From assembly GCA_963737075.1 (NCBI GenBank), contig CAVTRI010000002.1:1302001-1366000 (forward strand): a DNA stretch of 64,000 nt, written 5' to 3'. The stretch is from CAVTRI01 sp963737075 (lineage in GTDB: Bacteria > Actinomycetota > Acidimicrobiia > Acidimicrobiales > Palsa-688). The notes beneath the pieces were generated by a model. The model was not told the origin of the DNA. It made no database searches and saw only the letters and a program-made list of their open reading frames with translations. The translations under genes and the position numbers were made by a program. The number at the start of each line of letters is the position of its first letter. The first letter of the stretch is position 1. Of this stretch, positions 9,173-18,220 are shown one piece after another.

Positions 9173-10156
9173 ATGACCGCTTTGGACGATCGGGCCCGCG
9201 AGATGTACCGGCGCATGTCGAGCATCCGGCAGTTCGAGAACACCACGAAGGATCTGCTCTTGAAGGGTGAGCTCTACGGAGCGTTTCACACCTCGACCGG
9301 ACAAGAGGCGTCGATCGTCGGGTCCTGCATGGCGCTACGCGACGACGATTACATGGTGGGCACCCACCGCTCTCACGGCCACCCAATCGGAAAAGGAGCC
9401 GAGTTGGAACGCCTGCTGGCCGAGCTGATGGGCAAGGAGAGCGGGGTCAACCAGGGCAAGGGCGGTTCCATGCACCTTTCGGACTTCAGTATCGGAAGTC
9501 TGGGAGAGACGTCCATCGTCGGTTCCGGTCTCCCGGTGGCCGCCGGCGCCGCGCTCGGCTCCAAGCTCAGAGGCGATGACCGGGTCACCCTCTGCTTTTT
9601 CGGTGATGGCGCATCGAATCAGGGCACATTCCACGAATCGCTCAACCTGGCTGCCATCTGGGCGCTGCCGGTCGTCTATGTGTGCGAAAACAACTGCTAC
9701 GGCGAGATGACGGCTGCGTCGGAGGCCCTAGCGGTGGACGATGTCTCGGCTCGGGCAAGCGCCTACGGGATTCCTGGCGAGACCGTCGACGGCCAAGACG
9801 TGATCGCCGTCTACGAGACAGTGGCGAGGGCCGTCGATCGCGCCCGTTCGGGTCTGGGGCCGAGCCTGGTGGAGACCAAGACTTACCGTTTCGAGAATCA
9901 CGCCATCGGCCTTCGCGTCGAGGACTACCGCGACCCAAACGAGGTAGAGCACTGGAAGACCAACCGCGACCCGTTGCGGCTCTTCCGCGACCACCTGGTC
10001 CGAGGCGGTGTGGACCCCGCCGAGCTCGACACGATCGACAAGGGAGTGGCAGACGAGGTGGCCGCCGCGCTGGAGTTCGCGCGAAGCAGCCCGGCACCGC
10101 CGCCAGACGCGGCCTTCACCCACCTGTTCACCAATCCGATCCCGATCGGCCGTTGA
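9173..10156 (+). CDS. Thiamine-diphosphate dehydrogenase E1 component, alpha subunit
   Basis: A 327-residue E1 alpha subunit of the pyruvate/acetoin/branched-chain 2-oxoacid dehydrogenase family. The thiamine-diphosphate signature begins GDGASNQGTFHE and ends CENN, the usual GDG-Xn-NN arrangement. AFHTSTGQEA and the substrate loop THRSHGHPIGKG are also family features; the latter resembles acetoin dehydrogenase AcoA. The start is ATG 9173, preceded by the ribosome site GAGAGGAG at 9158-9165; the in-frame GTG at 9152 has none. The beta subunit gene begins 3 bases after the stop, so the two are an operon. No E2 or E3 gene lies nearby. Confidence 0.9.
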   Translation: MTALDDRAREMYRRMSSIRQFENTTKDLLLKGELYGAFHTSTGQEASIVGSCMALRDDDYMVGTHRSHGHPIGKGAELERLLAELMGKESGVNQGKGGSMHLSDFSIGSLGETSIVGSGLPVAAGAALGSKLRGDDRVTLCFFGDGASNQGTFHESLNLAAIWALPVVYVCENNCYGEMTAASEALAVDDVSARASAYGIPGETVDGQDVIAVYETVARAVDRARSGLGPSLVETKTYRFENHAIGLRVEDYRDPNEVEHWKTNRDPLRLFRDHLVRGGVDPAELDTIDKGVADEVAAALEFARSSPAPPPDAAFTHLFTNPIPIGR

Positions 10157-10159
10157 GCT

Positions 10160-11128
10160 GTGCACACGGTCAGCTACCTTCAGGCCATCAACGAGGCGCT
10201 CGCCGAGGAGATGGACCGAGACGACAGGGTATTCGTCATGGGCGAGGACGTCGGGTGGAACCTCATGGGGGCAACGGGCGGCCTCAAAGAGAAGTTCGGT
10301 AAAGAACGAGTCCGAAACACGCCCATCTCGGAAGCCGGTTTCGTCGGGGCCGCGGCCGGGGCGGCGATGGTCGGCATGCGCCCGGTCGTCGACATGCTCA
10401 TCGCCCCGTTCGTCTACGTGGCGTTCGACCAGCTCGTCTCCATCATTGCCAAGTCGACCTATCTCTATGGCGGCCAGGCGAAGATACCTGTCACGATTCG
10501 AGCACCGATGCTCTACGGCTCAGGAAACGCCGCCCAGCACTCCGACCGTCCCTACGCCACCCTGATGTCGATACCGGGGCTCAAGCTGATCGCGCCCGCG
10601 TCTCCTTACGACGTCAAAGGCATGCTCAAAGCCGCCATCCGCGAGGACGACCCCGTCATCTGCTTCGAGGACGGATCGGTGTGGGGCCTGCGCGGCGAAG
10701 TGCCCGACGAAGACCACGTGATCCCGCTCGGTCGTGCCGACGTCAAGCAGCAGGGGGCCGACGTGACCATCGTGGCGGTCGCCGGCGCAGTGCGGCACGC
10801 GCTCGGCGCGGTCGGGCAGCTGGAGTCTGACGGGATTTCAGCCGAGATCGTCGATCTGCGATCGATCGTCCCGATGGACCGGGAGACGATCCTGAACTCG
10901 GTAGCCAAGACCGGCCGGTTGGTCGTAGCCGACCCGGCCCACGAAATGGGCTCGGTCGCTTCGGAGGTATCGGCGCTGGTGGCCCAGGAGGGATTTCACA
11001 GTCTGCGAGGCCCGATCATCCGGATTACCACCCCACATACCCATATTCCCTACAGCGCCGCGCTCGAAAAACCGCTGTACCCGAACGCCGACAGGATCGC
11101 GGCTGCCGCCCGCCGCCTCGTGGCCTGA
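10160..11128 (+). CDS. Thiamine-diphosphate dehydrogenase E1 component, beta subunit
   Basis: A 322-residue transketolase-like beta subunit that pairs with the preceding alpha subunit as an alpha2beta2 heterotetramer. Family features are the N-terminal INEALAEEMDRDDRVFVMGEDV, the pyrimidine-binding region with FEDGS, and the C-terminal transketolase domain (VADPAHEMGSVASEVSALV, IRITTPHTHIPYS). The GTG start at 10160 lies 3 bases after the alpha stop. Substrate could be pyruvate, acetoin or a branched 2-oxoacid. A strong hairpin at 11166 ends the unit and no lipoyl E2 or E3 follows. Confidence 0.9.
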   Translation: MHTVSYLQAINEALAEEMDRDDRVFVMGEDVGWNLMGATGGLKEKFGKERVRNTPISEAGFVGAAAGAAMVGMRPVVDMLIAPFVYVAFDQLVSIIAKSTYLYGGQAKIPVTIRAPMLYGSGNAAQHSDRPYATLMSIPGLKLIAPASPYDVKGMLKAAIREDDPVICFEDGSVWGLRGEVPDEDHVIPLGRADVKQQGADVTIVAVAGAVRHALGAVGQLESDGISAEIVDLRSIVPMDRETILNSVAKTGRLVVADPAHEMGSVASEVSALVAQEGFHSLRGPIIRITTPHTHIPYSAALEKPLYPNADRIAAAARRLVA

Positions 11129-11165
11129 CGGCCTCTACCCGGCCGTAAGCGCGAGCGCGCCAGAA

Positions 11166-11195
11166 GGCCCAGGCCACATCGATGGGGCCTGGGCC
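11166..11195. terminator. Bidirectional hairpin terminator
   Basis: A perfect 10-bp inverted repeat (GGCCCAGGCC and GGCCTGGGCC) with a 10-base loop lies between the convergent E1 beta gene and the HAF-repeat gene. There is no T run on either side, so it would act as an intrinsic terminator of the T-poor type common in actinobacteria or simply protect 3' ends. Confidence 0.6.
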
Positions 11196-11231
11196 GTCCG
11201 GCGCCCAGTAGTACCGGGCGATAAGAGGTTG

Positions 11232-12078
11232 CTAACCGGCGTCGGCCAACATGCCGTCGACGTTGCCCGAGGAGTCGGTGTAGAAGCCGACCAGGTCGCC
11301 GCGGTCGTTGACGCCATTGATCGTGGTGGTGCCAATGCCATGCGGGTCGTCCACGGTCGTGAAGCCGTGCTGCGGCGTTGTCCTTGAGGAACGACTGGAC
11401 CGAGCCGCCGGCAGCGGTAAAGAAGCCCGTGATGTGGCCTCGATTGCTGATGGAGGTTTCGGTCAGCGAGGTGGCACCGGGGATTGTGGTGAACACCCAG
11501 ACGTGGGTGGTGAGCGTGTAGCTGAACCCGTGGTTGTTACCTTGAGCGTCCGTATAAAACCCGACTACCTTGTTGGCGTCGTTCACGCCGAGCAACTGGG
11601 TAACCGGGGTATTGCCCAACGTAACATTTCGTACGTGCAATGAGTGGAAGGTCCGCCCATTATCGAGGGAGTACCACGCGTAGTTGGTGTCGGTTCCGGT
11701 GTTGGAGGGCGCATAGAAGCCGACCTGGGTGGTGCCGTCATTGAGGCCGGTGGCCTGGGTTTGCACCGAAGCTGGGAAGTTCTCAATGCGATAGTCGAGC
11801 TGCGAGCGGCCTGGCAGGAGGTAGTATCCCTTGTTGGGGTGGCCCGCGGCCCCAGAGCCGAAGTACCCCGCGATCACGCGGTGATTGTTTATTCCCAGCA
11901 ACTGGTTGAAGGTAAGGTCATTGCTGTTGTTGAGGGTGGTAAATTCGTAGCTCCGGGCGGGGGCCGCTTGGGCGACGCCTGCGGAAGCCAACAGACCGCC
12001 GGCGACCGTGCCAGTCGCCAATCCCAAGACTCCAACAGCTCGTCCGATGCGAGGGACAATGCCACGACGGTTGCTCAT
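11232..12078 (-). pseudogene. Secreted HAF-repeat protein, with a single-base frameshift
   Basis: The start at 12078 has a good ribosome site (AAAAGGAGT, 12087-12095). A signal peptide (RR near the N-terminus, hydrophobic stretch VGVLGLATGTVAGGLL, then AQAA) is followed by at least five repeats of the type GINxxxxVVGFYxDxxGNxHGF, the extracellular HAF pattern. After FLKDNAA (about 11363) the frame shifts. In the next frame the protein continues HGFTTVDDPHGIGTTTING, INGVNDRGDLVGFYTD and ends DGMLADAG at TAG 11232-11234. One extra base restores a roughly 281-residue protein. The original frame would instead run on as low-complexity Arg/Ala sequence across the terminator. Role unknown; exported. 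Confidence 0.75.
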
Positions 12079-12360
12079 TTTCCATTACTCCTTTTGTCTA
12101 TCGCGTGGCTCTATGTTTCGTTCGGGGCGGTAGCCCAGGAGTGATTTTCCGCCGGCTGGGCCCCGCCCTGCGATGGTGCTGGTACCACATTCCTGAGGGG
12201 GTGCAGGCACCACCCCCAAGGCAAGGGGTTCCGAGGAGTAGTGGTGAGATCGGCACGATGCGTGCTGCTTCCAGCATGATGGAAGTGAACCGACCGTTAC
12301 CGAGACCGGCGGTCGCCAGGGCCAGGTCGTCGGCCGGTGCTCCCGGTTGTAAAGTGAGCC

Positions 12361-14585
12361 GTGAAACACCCGGCGACGCCGAGCACATGGCGCACCCTCA
12401 CCACCCGGGGCCGACTGTTCGCGCCGATCTTTACGGTCTACATCCTGGGGCTGATCGTCTGGTTGGCGCTTGGCCTGCTACCGACGCTGGCCGACTCGGT
12501 GCCGCCGATCCGCCACTCGGCGGAGACGCTAGCCGCGTCCTCGTCGCCGCTCGCCGGAATGGCCAGGCGCATCCTCGACGCCAAACAGACCTTGCCGGGA
12601 CTGGCGCTGGAAGCGTCGAACCGGGGTTCGGTGGTCCTGGCGTACGTGTTCAGTTTGCTCAACCTTGTCCTGGCGGTCATCCTCGCCACCCGGCGGTCTC
12701 GTCAGCTTGTGCCCTGCCTGCTGGCGTTCGCGTTGGCGGGTACGGCGGCTACTTTCAACAAGCCCAGCCACGCTGTGTTCCACATCATCGGCGAACCGTG
12801 GCCGGTGAAATCGGTCCATTTTGCTTTTCACGTGCTGTCCGGTGTGGCCTATCTGTGGGCAGTACTTCTTTTTCCAGATGGACGGCTGCCACGGCAGCTT
12901 CACCTGCGCGGCAAGCCTCTTGTGGCGGTGGCGGCGATGGTCACGATCGTTGTCACGATCGTGTCTTGGCGAAGCAGTTTGATTGATCATCCGGTGTTCT
13001 TCGTGGTGTTCTTTGGTGTGGCGGTCCCCATCGCCGGGCTCTTGTCCCAGAGCCTCCGCGTCATTGACCCGCAGGCGACGGCGGGCGAACGGCGCTCGGC
13101 CAGGTTGCTCGGCGCAGCCCTGTTGCCCGCCTTTGCTACCGGACTGCTGTGGCTGGCCGCCCGGATGGCCGAGGCGCTCGGTCTCCACCAGGCGCATCAG
13201 CTGGAACTGTCGCTGCAGAGCATCTTTCCGGCGGTATTCGCGGTCGTGCCGGTGGTCCTTTTCGCCGGCATACTCCGCTACCGCCTGTGGAACATCAACT
13301 GGCTGCTGAGCCAGGGATTGCTGTACGGATCCCTGGCCGCGGGGTGAGCGTTGTGTATGTGGCCGTCGTATCGGTCGCCGGCCTGGTCGCCGGCAGCAGC
13401 CTGTGGACCGCTGTCGTCACGCTCAGTCTGATGGCGGTGGCGATCGACCCACTACGAGACATGCTGCGATCGTGGGTGCAACCGGCTCGTGTACGGCCAG
13501 GTGCTCACACCGACCGAGGCCGTTCGCACGATGCTGTCCAGTCTCGATCAGCTCGCCCCTCATGCCGAACTGGCCCATCTGACCAAGACGGTGACCCAGG
13601 CCACGCGTGCTCGGCGGGCCGAGTTGTGGCTGGCGTCGGGCGATCGTCTGCTGCGGGTGGCTGCCTACCCGGAGACACCGGAGGGCTCGGTTGCGGTGAG
13701 GGGCCCCCTGACCAACGGGGATGACGACCCGCCCGACGGCAAGGTTGACGTGCCGATACGGTTTCAAGGACGTGCGCTCGGCAGCCTTCGGGCCGAGCTG
13801 CCGCCAAGCCGCGTGTTCGGATCGGTCGAGAGGATTCTGCTCGAGGACCTCGCCTCTCACGCCGGTGTGGTAGCCCACAATGCAGTGCTGAATACCGAGC
13901 TGGCCCGGCATGTAGCCTTTCTCCAAGAGCAGCTCGATGAGCTCCGGGCTTCCCGACGTCGCCTGGTGGCCGCCCAGGATGCCGAGCGTCGCAAACTGGA
14001 GCGGGACCTTCATGACGGTGCCCAGCAAGCGCTCGTTGCCGCTCTGATCGGTTTGCGCACCCTTGGAGCCAGCGGCATGAACCCCGAGATCACGGGGGCC
14101 GAGCTCGGCGAGGTGACCCAATTGCTGCAAGACACTTCGGTGGCGCTCACAGAGCTGATCAGCGACGAGGGCCCCGTATTCTCTCCGAGCGGGGGCTGAT
14201 CGGAGCTCTCGATGCGGCGGCTGTCATCGCGGGGCGGTCGGGGCCGGCGGTGAAGGTGACAGGAGCCGTCAGCCCCGACGTGCGCGGGGACGTGGTAGCT
14301 GCCGTCGACTTCTGTTGCCTTGAGGCGTTACAGAACGCGACCAAACACGCTCGGGCCGCGCGCATCGACATCACTGTCTCCCAGCCAGGAGATCTCATCG
14401 TTTTCGAGGTCTCCGACGACGGGGCGGGCTTCGACCCGTCTGCGGCGCCGACGGGTTCCGGGCTCGGCAACCTGGCCCGGCGGGTGGCGGCGATCGGCGG
14501 GGACGTCACCATCGAGTCCGCACCGGGGTTGGGAACCACTGTTGGCGGTTGGCTTCCGCTCATGCACAACCTGGACGCGCCGTGA
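12361..14585 (+). pseudogene. Membrane sensor histidine kinase (GAF, HisKA_3, HATPase), three frameshifts in the given sequence
   Basis: GTG 12361 follows the hexamer TAAAGT by 5 bases (leaderless). About ten membrane segments are followed by NRLVYGQVL, a GAF-like domain, the HisKA_3 box ERDLHDGAQQALV with the phospho-acceptor His, and an ATPase domain with N-box CLEALQNATKHA and GSGLGNLARRV. Three single-base changes break it: a missing G near 13344 (LYGSLAAG then VSVVYVAVV), an extra C near 13470 (SWV then NRLVYGQ), and a missing C near 14175 (ELISDEGP then RILSERGLIGAL). Correcting all three gives exactly 742 codons including the stop. Two lie in G or C runs, so sequence error is plausible. 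The stop overlaps the next kinase by 4 bases. Confidence 0.82.
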
Positions 14586-15785
14586 GGTTCCTGCAACGCC
14601 CCGGCCTCCGTCGGGCCTTCATCGCGTTGGAGCAACTGGTGTGCGCGGCCATCATCTATAGCGGGGCGGCCGTGGCCTGGCGGGCTCTCGGTGACGGCCA
14701 CAGTCACCCGGGCGTCGTCACCGTGCTCGTCGCCACCGCTGTCGTGGCAGCCGTGCTCGCTCTTTTCCGGCGCGGCTTCGATCGGGTAGCCAACTGGCTC
14801 GCCTATGGTGAACATGCAGACGGCTACGAGCTGGCATCGAGGTTCTTGACTCGAATGGCAACCACTCTGCAAGTCGACGAGGTGCTGCCGCGTCTGGCGG
14901 AAACGGCGGCCCGCAGCGTCGGCAGCCGGCGGGGTGAAGTGCGCGTCTGGCTTGCCGACGGCAATACCTGGAAGCAAACCTGGCCAGACGATGCCGCTCT
15001 CGGCGAAACCGACATCACCGTCCCGGTCCAGCATGGCGGGGATCTCATCGGTCAGATGGCTGTCAGTGTGGACGCCAGCGAGTTGTCGCCGGCTGACCGC
15101 CGTCTGCTCGACCAACTCGCTGGCCCGGCCGGTCTGGCGTTTTCCACTGTCCGGCTGACGCACGCGCTGCGGCAGCAAGCCGCCGAGATCGAAGCCACCA
15201 CCGAGCAGATTCAGGCGTCGCGCCAACGTATCGTCGAGGCGCGCCGGAGCGAACAGGACCGTATTCACGGCCAGTTGGCAACGACAATCCAGCCGCACCT
15301 CGACATCGCCTGCCACCGCTGGCGGACCCAACGTCGCTGAATGAAGTGCAGCTTATTGCGGCCCGAGAAGAGGTAGGGCTGGCGCTTGACGAGCTCCGGG
15401 GGCTGGCCCGAGGTCTTTTTCCCGCCGGGCTCGCCGACATGGGGCTGATGCCTGCCTTACGAAGCTGGGCCGAACAACGCGGCCGGGTCCTGTCTTTGCG
15501 CGGCGCGAGCAACCCAGACGACCTGCGCCTCCCTCCGGATCTGCGGCCGCGCTCTACTTTTGTGCTGTGACGGTTCTCACCGGAGCCGAGGGTGACGCGA
15601 CGGTGGCGGTAGACGCCGCTGGCACCGAGGTGACAATGGACCTCCGAGCAGACCGCTTCGACGCCACGTCGTTCCAAGCGCTCAGGGACCGGGCCGAGGC
15701 CTTCGACGGGGAGGTGGGCGTGACTCCGGCACCCGGGGCTCTGGTCCGGGTTCGTCTGCCGCTGACGTCACCGCCGCCACCATGA
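14582..15785 (+). pseudogene. Degenerate histidine-kinase-like protein (probable pseudokinase), two frameshifts
   Basis: GTG 14582 overlaps the preceding stop (GTGA). Two membrane segments, a GAF-like domain (about residues 75-190) and a kinase core follow. The dimerisation box reads RIHGQLATTIQPHL, where family members have RIxRDLHDGxQQxL, so the acceptor His is Ala. The ATPase part reads CAVTVLTGAEGDA in place of an N-box CLEALxNAxKHA, so the key Glu and Asn are absent. Only the final RVRLPL strand looks normal. Missing single bases near 15305 and 15544 shift the frame; correcting both gives 402 codons. The residue losses are separate from the indels, so even a corrected protein should lack kinase activity. 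It may work as a partner or sensor for kinase 1 (inference). Confidence 0.72.
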
Positions 15786-16453
15786 GTCTCCGCATCGTGC
15801 TTGGTGAGGACAACTTCCTGGTGCGAGAGGGTATTCGTCGCATGTTGGCCAGCGAGCCGGATATCGAGGTCCCCGGCGCCGCCGGCGACCTGGGTGAGCT
15901 CCTGGATGTCATTGACACGACGCAGCCCGACGTCGTGCTGACCGATATTCGTATGCCTCCCGACCATAAAGACGAGGGCATCCGGGCCGCCGAGCACTGC
16001 CGCCACCAGCATCCCGAGATCGGGGTCATCCTCCTCAGCCAGTACGTGGACCCCCAGTACGTGCGGATGCTGCTCGCTCAGGGAACGGACCGCCGCGGGT
16101 ATCTGCTCAAAGAGCGAGTCTCCCAGCTCGACGACCTTCTCCTCGCCGTGCGGGAGGTCGCCAAAGGCGGATCGGCACTGGACCCGAAAGTCGTAGAGAC
16201 GCTTCTCGTGGCCCGTGCCAAGGATCGCGCTGGGGACCTGGCCAGCCTGACACCTCGCGAGCGTGAAGTGCTGGCCGCCATGGCGCAGAGTCATACCAAC
16301 GCTGTCATCGCCAAACAGCTGTACCTGAGCATCCGTGCCGTAGAAAAGCACATCAACTCCATCTTTTCGAAGCTGGGACTGACCGGCGATCAAGAATCGC
16401 ACCCGCGGGTGCGCGCCGTGCTTCTGTACCTATCTGAGGCGCCGGCGGGGTGA
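15782..16453 (+). CDS. NarL/LuxR-family response regulator
   Basis: A 223-residue response regulator. The receiver domain has acidic residues near E9-D10 and the phosphorylated Asp55 (VVLTDIRMP), and the C-terminal LuxR helix-turn-helix reads LTPREREVLAAMAQSHTNAVIA then SIRAVEKHINSIFSKLGL. The ATG overlaps the stop of the degenerate kinase (ATGA), so the four genes at 12361-16818 form one coupled operon. It is expected to be phosphorylated by kinase 1 and to bind DNA as a dimer. Confidence 0.92.
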   Translation: MSLRIVLGEDNFLVREGIRRMLASEPDIEVPGAAGDLGELLDVIDTTQPDVVLTDIRMPPDHKDEGIRAAEHCRHQHPEIGVILLSQYVDPQYVRMLLAQGTDRRGYLLKERVSQLDDLLLAVREVAKGGSALDPKVVETLLVARAKDRAGDLASLTPREREVLAAMAQSHTNAVIAKQLYLSIRAVEKHINSIFSKLGLTGDQESHPRVRAVLLYLSEAPAG

Positions 16454-16818
16454 GCGACCCCATTCGGGTGCTGATCGTCGACGATCATCCTCAATTCCGG
16501 CGGGCCGCAGCCCGTTTGATCTCGGCGGTCGGCGGCTTCGAGATCGTCGGCGAGGCCAATACCGGCGAGGAGGCCCTCGCCTTCATCACCGTCCGACGGG
16601 CGGATCTGGTGCTCATGGACGTCCGCATGCCGGGGATGGGCGGCACCGAAGCCACCAGGCGCATCCGCGCCGACCACCCCGGTACCCGTGTCGTGCTCGT
16701 CTCCGTTACCGACCGTGCCGACCTGCCTCCGGATATCGACACCTGCGGCGCCGAGCGGTTCGTGAAAAAAGATCAGATCGACGCCGGCACCTTCCGGCTA
16801 CTGCAACAGCCGACCTAA
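16450..16818 (+). CDS. Stand-alone receiver-domain protein
   Basis: A 122-residue single receiver domain: DDHPQF at the N-terminus, the phosphorylated Asp57 in LVLMDVRMPGMGG, and Lys in FVKKDQ. It has no output domain. The GTG start overlaps the previous stop by 4 bases. Such proteins often act as a phosphate sink or relay between kinases, here possibly balancing the LuxR regulator just upstream (inference). Confidence 0.88.
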   Translation: MSDPIRVLIVDDHPQFRRAAARLISAVGGFEIVGEANTGEEALAFITVRRADLVLMDVRMPGMGGTEATRRIRADHPGTRVVLVSVTDRADLPPDIDTCGAERFVKKDQIDAGTFRLLQQPT

Positions 16819-16861
16819 GCGGTTCACGCACCACGCAAAAGCGGCGAAGAGCCTCCCGGAA

Positions 16862-16895
16862 GCAGGGTAGCGCCAGATCGGCGCTCCCGCTTTTT
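16862..16895 (+). terminator. Rho-independent terminator of the two-component operon
   Basis: An imperfect GC-rich hairpin, GCAGGGTAGCGCC pairing with GGCGCTCCCGC, is followed at once by TTTTT (16891-16895). It lies 43 bases after the last stop of the operon and before the convergent CoA-transferase gene. Confidence 0.7.
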
Positions 16896-16921
16896 CGCCA
16901 TCTACGACGCTCTCTCCGGCT

Positions 16922-18220
16922 CTATTCGGGTGTGGTCGCCAGGACCCCCCCGGCTTCGAGCTCGCGCACGCGCTCGGGGCGATAACCGAGGATATCGACG
17001 AGCACCCGCTCGTTGTCTTGTCCGAGCCCGGGCGAGCCGACCATGGGGATCTCTGCCGGGTCCTGGAAGTGCACAGGGAATCCGGGGAAACTCCGGCGCC
17101 CGACGTCGACCTGGTCCCACTCGACCACGAATCCCCGCGACGCCAGGTGGGGGTCCTCGACGATGTCCCCGCTGGTCATCAAGGCGGTGGCCCGTACGCC
17201 GCGGGCCTGCAGGTTGTGCATGGCTTCGAACCGGTTCTGTGTGCTCGACCACGCGGTGATCGCGGCGTCGATCTCGTCGTGGCATGCGATCCGCCCGGCG
17301 AGGGACCGCAGCTGCGGGTCGTCCCGCAGCGCGCTACCGAGCACCCCGGCCAGGGCGTCCCACTCGGCGTCGGTCTCGACGGAGATGGCGAGCCATTCCT
17401 CCTCGCCCTGGCATGGGTAGACGCCCTGGGGCGCCCGGTCGGAGGACCGATTGGCGAGGCGCGGAGGCTCGGTGCCCGTCGCCGACGTGCTCAGGTATAG
17501 CTCGCCGCCGAGCGAGCCATAGGCCTCGAACTGAGACAGGTCGATGAAACAGCCCTGGCCGGTGCGGTCACGCTCGTCGAGGGCGGCCAGGATGGCGACC
17601 ACCGCGTGGAGGCCGCCGACCGGGTCGGGGAGGGCGGCGCCCATCTTGAGCGGACCACCGTTCTCGTAGCCGCTCGCCCAGGTCATGCCCGAGTGGGCTT
17701 CGAGGATGGGACCCCACGAGGGCCGCATCTGGTCGGGGCCGGTGTGCCCGTAGCCGGACAGGGCGATGCGGATCAGATCCGGCTTGTGGGGGGCAAGGGA
17801 CTCGTAGTCGAGACCCATGCTCCGGACGCCGCGGGGGCTGTAGTTGTCGAGCACGACATCGCAGGCCCGCACCAGGTCGAGGAGGACCTCGCGGCCCCCG
17901 GGCGCCTTGAGGTCCATGCAGAGGCTGAGCTTGTTGCGCTGCATCTTGTTGAACAGCCCCTGCCGGTTCCACGGGCGCTCCCCGGGGTCGGCGTCGGGGT
18001 AGATGCCCGAGCGGAACGTCGGGCCGGGCAGCTGGCCCCAGCGCCACCCTGTCGCATCGTTGTCCACGGAGAAGCCGCCGGCGGCGGTGGTCCCCAGCCC
18101 GCGCGCCATCCGGTGCTCCAGGTGGATCACCTCTGCGCCGAGGTCGGCCAGCCATCTCCCGGCGAGGGGGCCGGCCCAGGCGATGGTGAACTCCAGCACC
18201 CGCACGCCGTCGAGCATCAT
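16922..18220 (-). CDS. CaiB/BaiF family (class III) CoA-transferase
   Basis: A 432-residue formyl-CoA-transferase-like protein: DGVRVLEFTIAWAGPLAGRWLADLGAEVI at the N-terminus (in part), NKLSLCMDLK, SGYGHTGP, and a candidate catalytic Asp in ALPDPVGGLHAV. Class III enzymes move CoA between acyl groups through an Asp-anhydride intermediate. The start overlaps the stop of the upstream CoA-transferase gene by 4 bases (ATGA), and the pair probably forms a heteromer, as BbsE/BbsF do in benzylsuccinate metabolism (inference). Substrate unknown. Confidence 0.88.
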   Translation of the reverse strand: MMLDGVRVLEFTIAWAGPLAGRWLADLGAEVIHLEHRMARGLGTTAAGGFSVDNDATGWRWGQLPGPTFRSGIYPDADPGERPWNRQGLFNKMQRNKLSLCMDLKAPGGREVLLDLVRACDVVLDNYSPRGVRSMGLDYESLAPHKPDLIRIALSGYGHTGPDQMRPSWGPILEAHSGMTWASGYENGGPLKMGAALPDPVGGLHAVVAILAALDERDRTGQGCFIDLSQFEAYGSLGGELYLSTSATGTEPPRLANRSSDRAPQGVYPCQGEEEWLAISVETDAEWDALAGVLGSALRDDPQLRSLAGRIACHDEIDAAITAWSSTQNRFEAMHNLQARGVRATALMTSGDIVEDPHLASRGFVVEWDQVDVGRRSFPGFPVHFQDPAEIPMVGSPGLGQDNERVLVDILGYRPERVRELEAGGVLATTPE

